A stretch of DNA of 6,639 nucleotides, from positions 1 through 6,639 of the forward strand of contig JARBCG010000134.1 in the NCBI GenBank assembly GCA_028803175.1. The letters run 5' to 3'. The position numbers were made by a program, and so were the translations under genes. Positions 6,459-6,639 of this stretch are shown here, in pieces. The stretch is from Wolbachia sp. (GTDB lineage Bacteria > Pseudomonadota > Alphaproteobacteria > Rickettsiales > Anaplasmataceae). Below the pieces are notes generated by a model. That model had not been told where the DNA came from, did not search any database, and saw nothing but the letters and a program-made list of their open reading frames with translations. How positions within the stretch are numbered: position 1 is the first letter of the stretch; every line of letters starts with the position of its first letter.

Positions 6459-6639
6459 GGATAAGTCCATCTTTAAGTTTATCATGGGTTTTTTGTTGTC
6501 CACATTGCCTTTTTCAGTACAACACTTTGAATTTATCCCCTCTCGTTAATGGCTATATGCAGCTTAAAATCAAAGAACCAGCCTTTTGCTCTTTTGCCAA
6601 GTCCTATAAGTCCTTTGAATACTTTTTTACTTGATATCC
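6459..6639 (-). pseudogene. IS982-family transposase remnant (right copy, internal fragment)
   Basis: On the minus strand, reading from the window edge, the frame gives SSKKVFKGLIGLGKRAKGWF, then FDFKLHIAINERG and a stop at 6533-6535. After the same one-base shift as in the left copy it continues EKGNVDNKKPMINLKMDLST and soon ends. FKG...GK...GWFF.FKLH and GNVD are IS982 catalytic-domain motifs. The DDR of GNVDDR has become DNK and GFK has become DFK, so this copy is further decayed. It extends about 55 bases farther towards the N-terminus than the left copy because of where the window is cut. Bases 6498-6582 match 1-85 in inverted orientation with four mismatches; homology to 86-124 falls to about two thirds. 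Confidence 0.8.
6498..6582 (-). repeat. Inverted repeat, right arm (partner 1-85)
   Basis: Reverse-complement copy of bases 1-85 with four substitutions and no indels. Together the arms flank about 6.4 kb containing every gene of the window and could serve as a substrate for inversion by homologous recombination, though the length is short for efficient RecA-dependent exchange. Confidence 0.95.

Noticed and set aside
6380..6634. Plus-strand 84-codon frame beginning near 6380
   Set aside because: Most of it is antisense to the IS982 transposase remnant, whose family motifs are clear on the minus strand.
1..6639. A CRISPR array, tRNA/rRNA gene, toxin-antitoxin pair or prophage module
   Set aside because: No regularly spaced repeats, cloverleaf or rRNA-like sequence, and no phage or toxin protein motifs were seen on either strand.

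Overview
The window looks like a stretch of an obligate intracellular alphaproteobacterium of the Rickettsiales, most likely Wolbachia (Anaplasmataceae). The grounds are the strong AT bias, the citrate synthase, S20, Xer and IHF-MerR types, the decayed insertion sequences and transporter, and the near absence of canonical ribosome-binding sites. The genus is an inference from protein style and was not tested by a search.

Layout. All intact genes lie on the minus strand. From right to left (direction of transcription) they are: a small one-helix membrane protein (about 5972-6142); a XerD/XerC-type tyrosine recombinase overlapping its end (4996-5982); a PlsC-type acyltransferase (4229 to about 4948/4990); ribosomal protein S20, rpsT (3893-4162); citrate synthase, gltA (2550-3800); a very long perfect hairpin that is probably the gltA terminator (2445-2530); a broken MFS transporter (1048-2243); an IHF/HU-family DNA-bending protein (673 to about 996); and a MerR-family regulator coupled to it (323-673). 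The first three may form one operon: the gaps are an 11-nt overlap and 5 or 47 nt, and a plausible promoter lies at 6203-6230.

Flanks. Both ends carry remnants of an IS982-family transposase in opposite orientation (1-124 plus, 6459-6639 minus). The 85-bp cores are 95% identical and share the same frameshift, so the 6.4-kb block sits between inverted repeats. At the left end the IS982 remnant abuts the 3' end of an IS481-family transposase gene (122-334), which reaches the 3' end of merR.

Function. The genes are housekeeping: TCA cycle entry, phospholipid synthesis, translation, chromosome dimer resolution, and nucleoid architecture/regulation. No previously undescribed system can be supported. 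The points of interest are the inverted IS remnants, the multiply broken but nearly full-length transporter, the 35-bp perfect hairpin, and the unassigned small membrane protein ahead of the recombinase.
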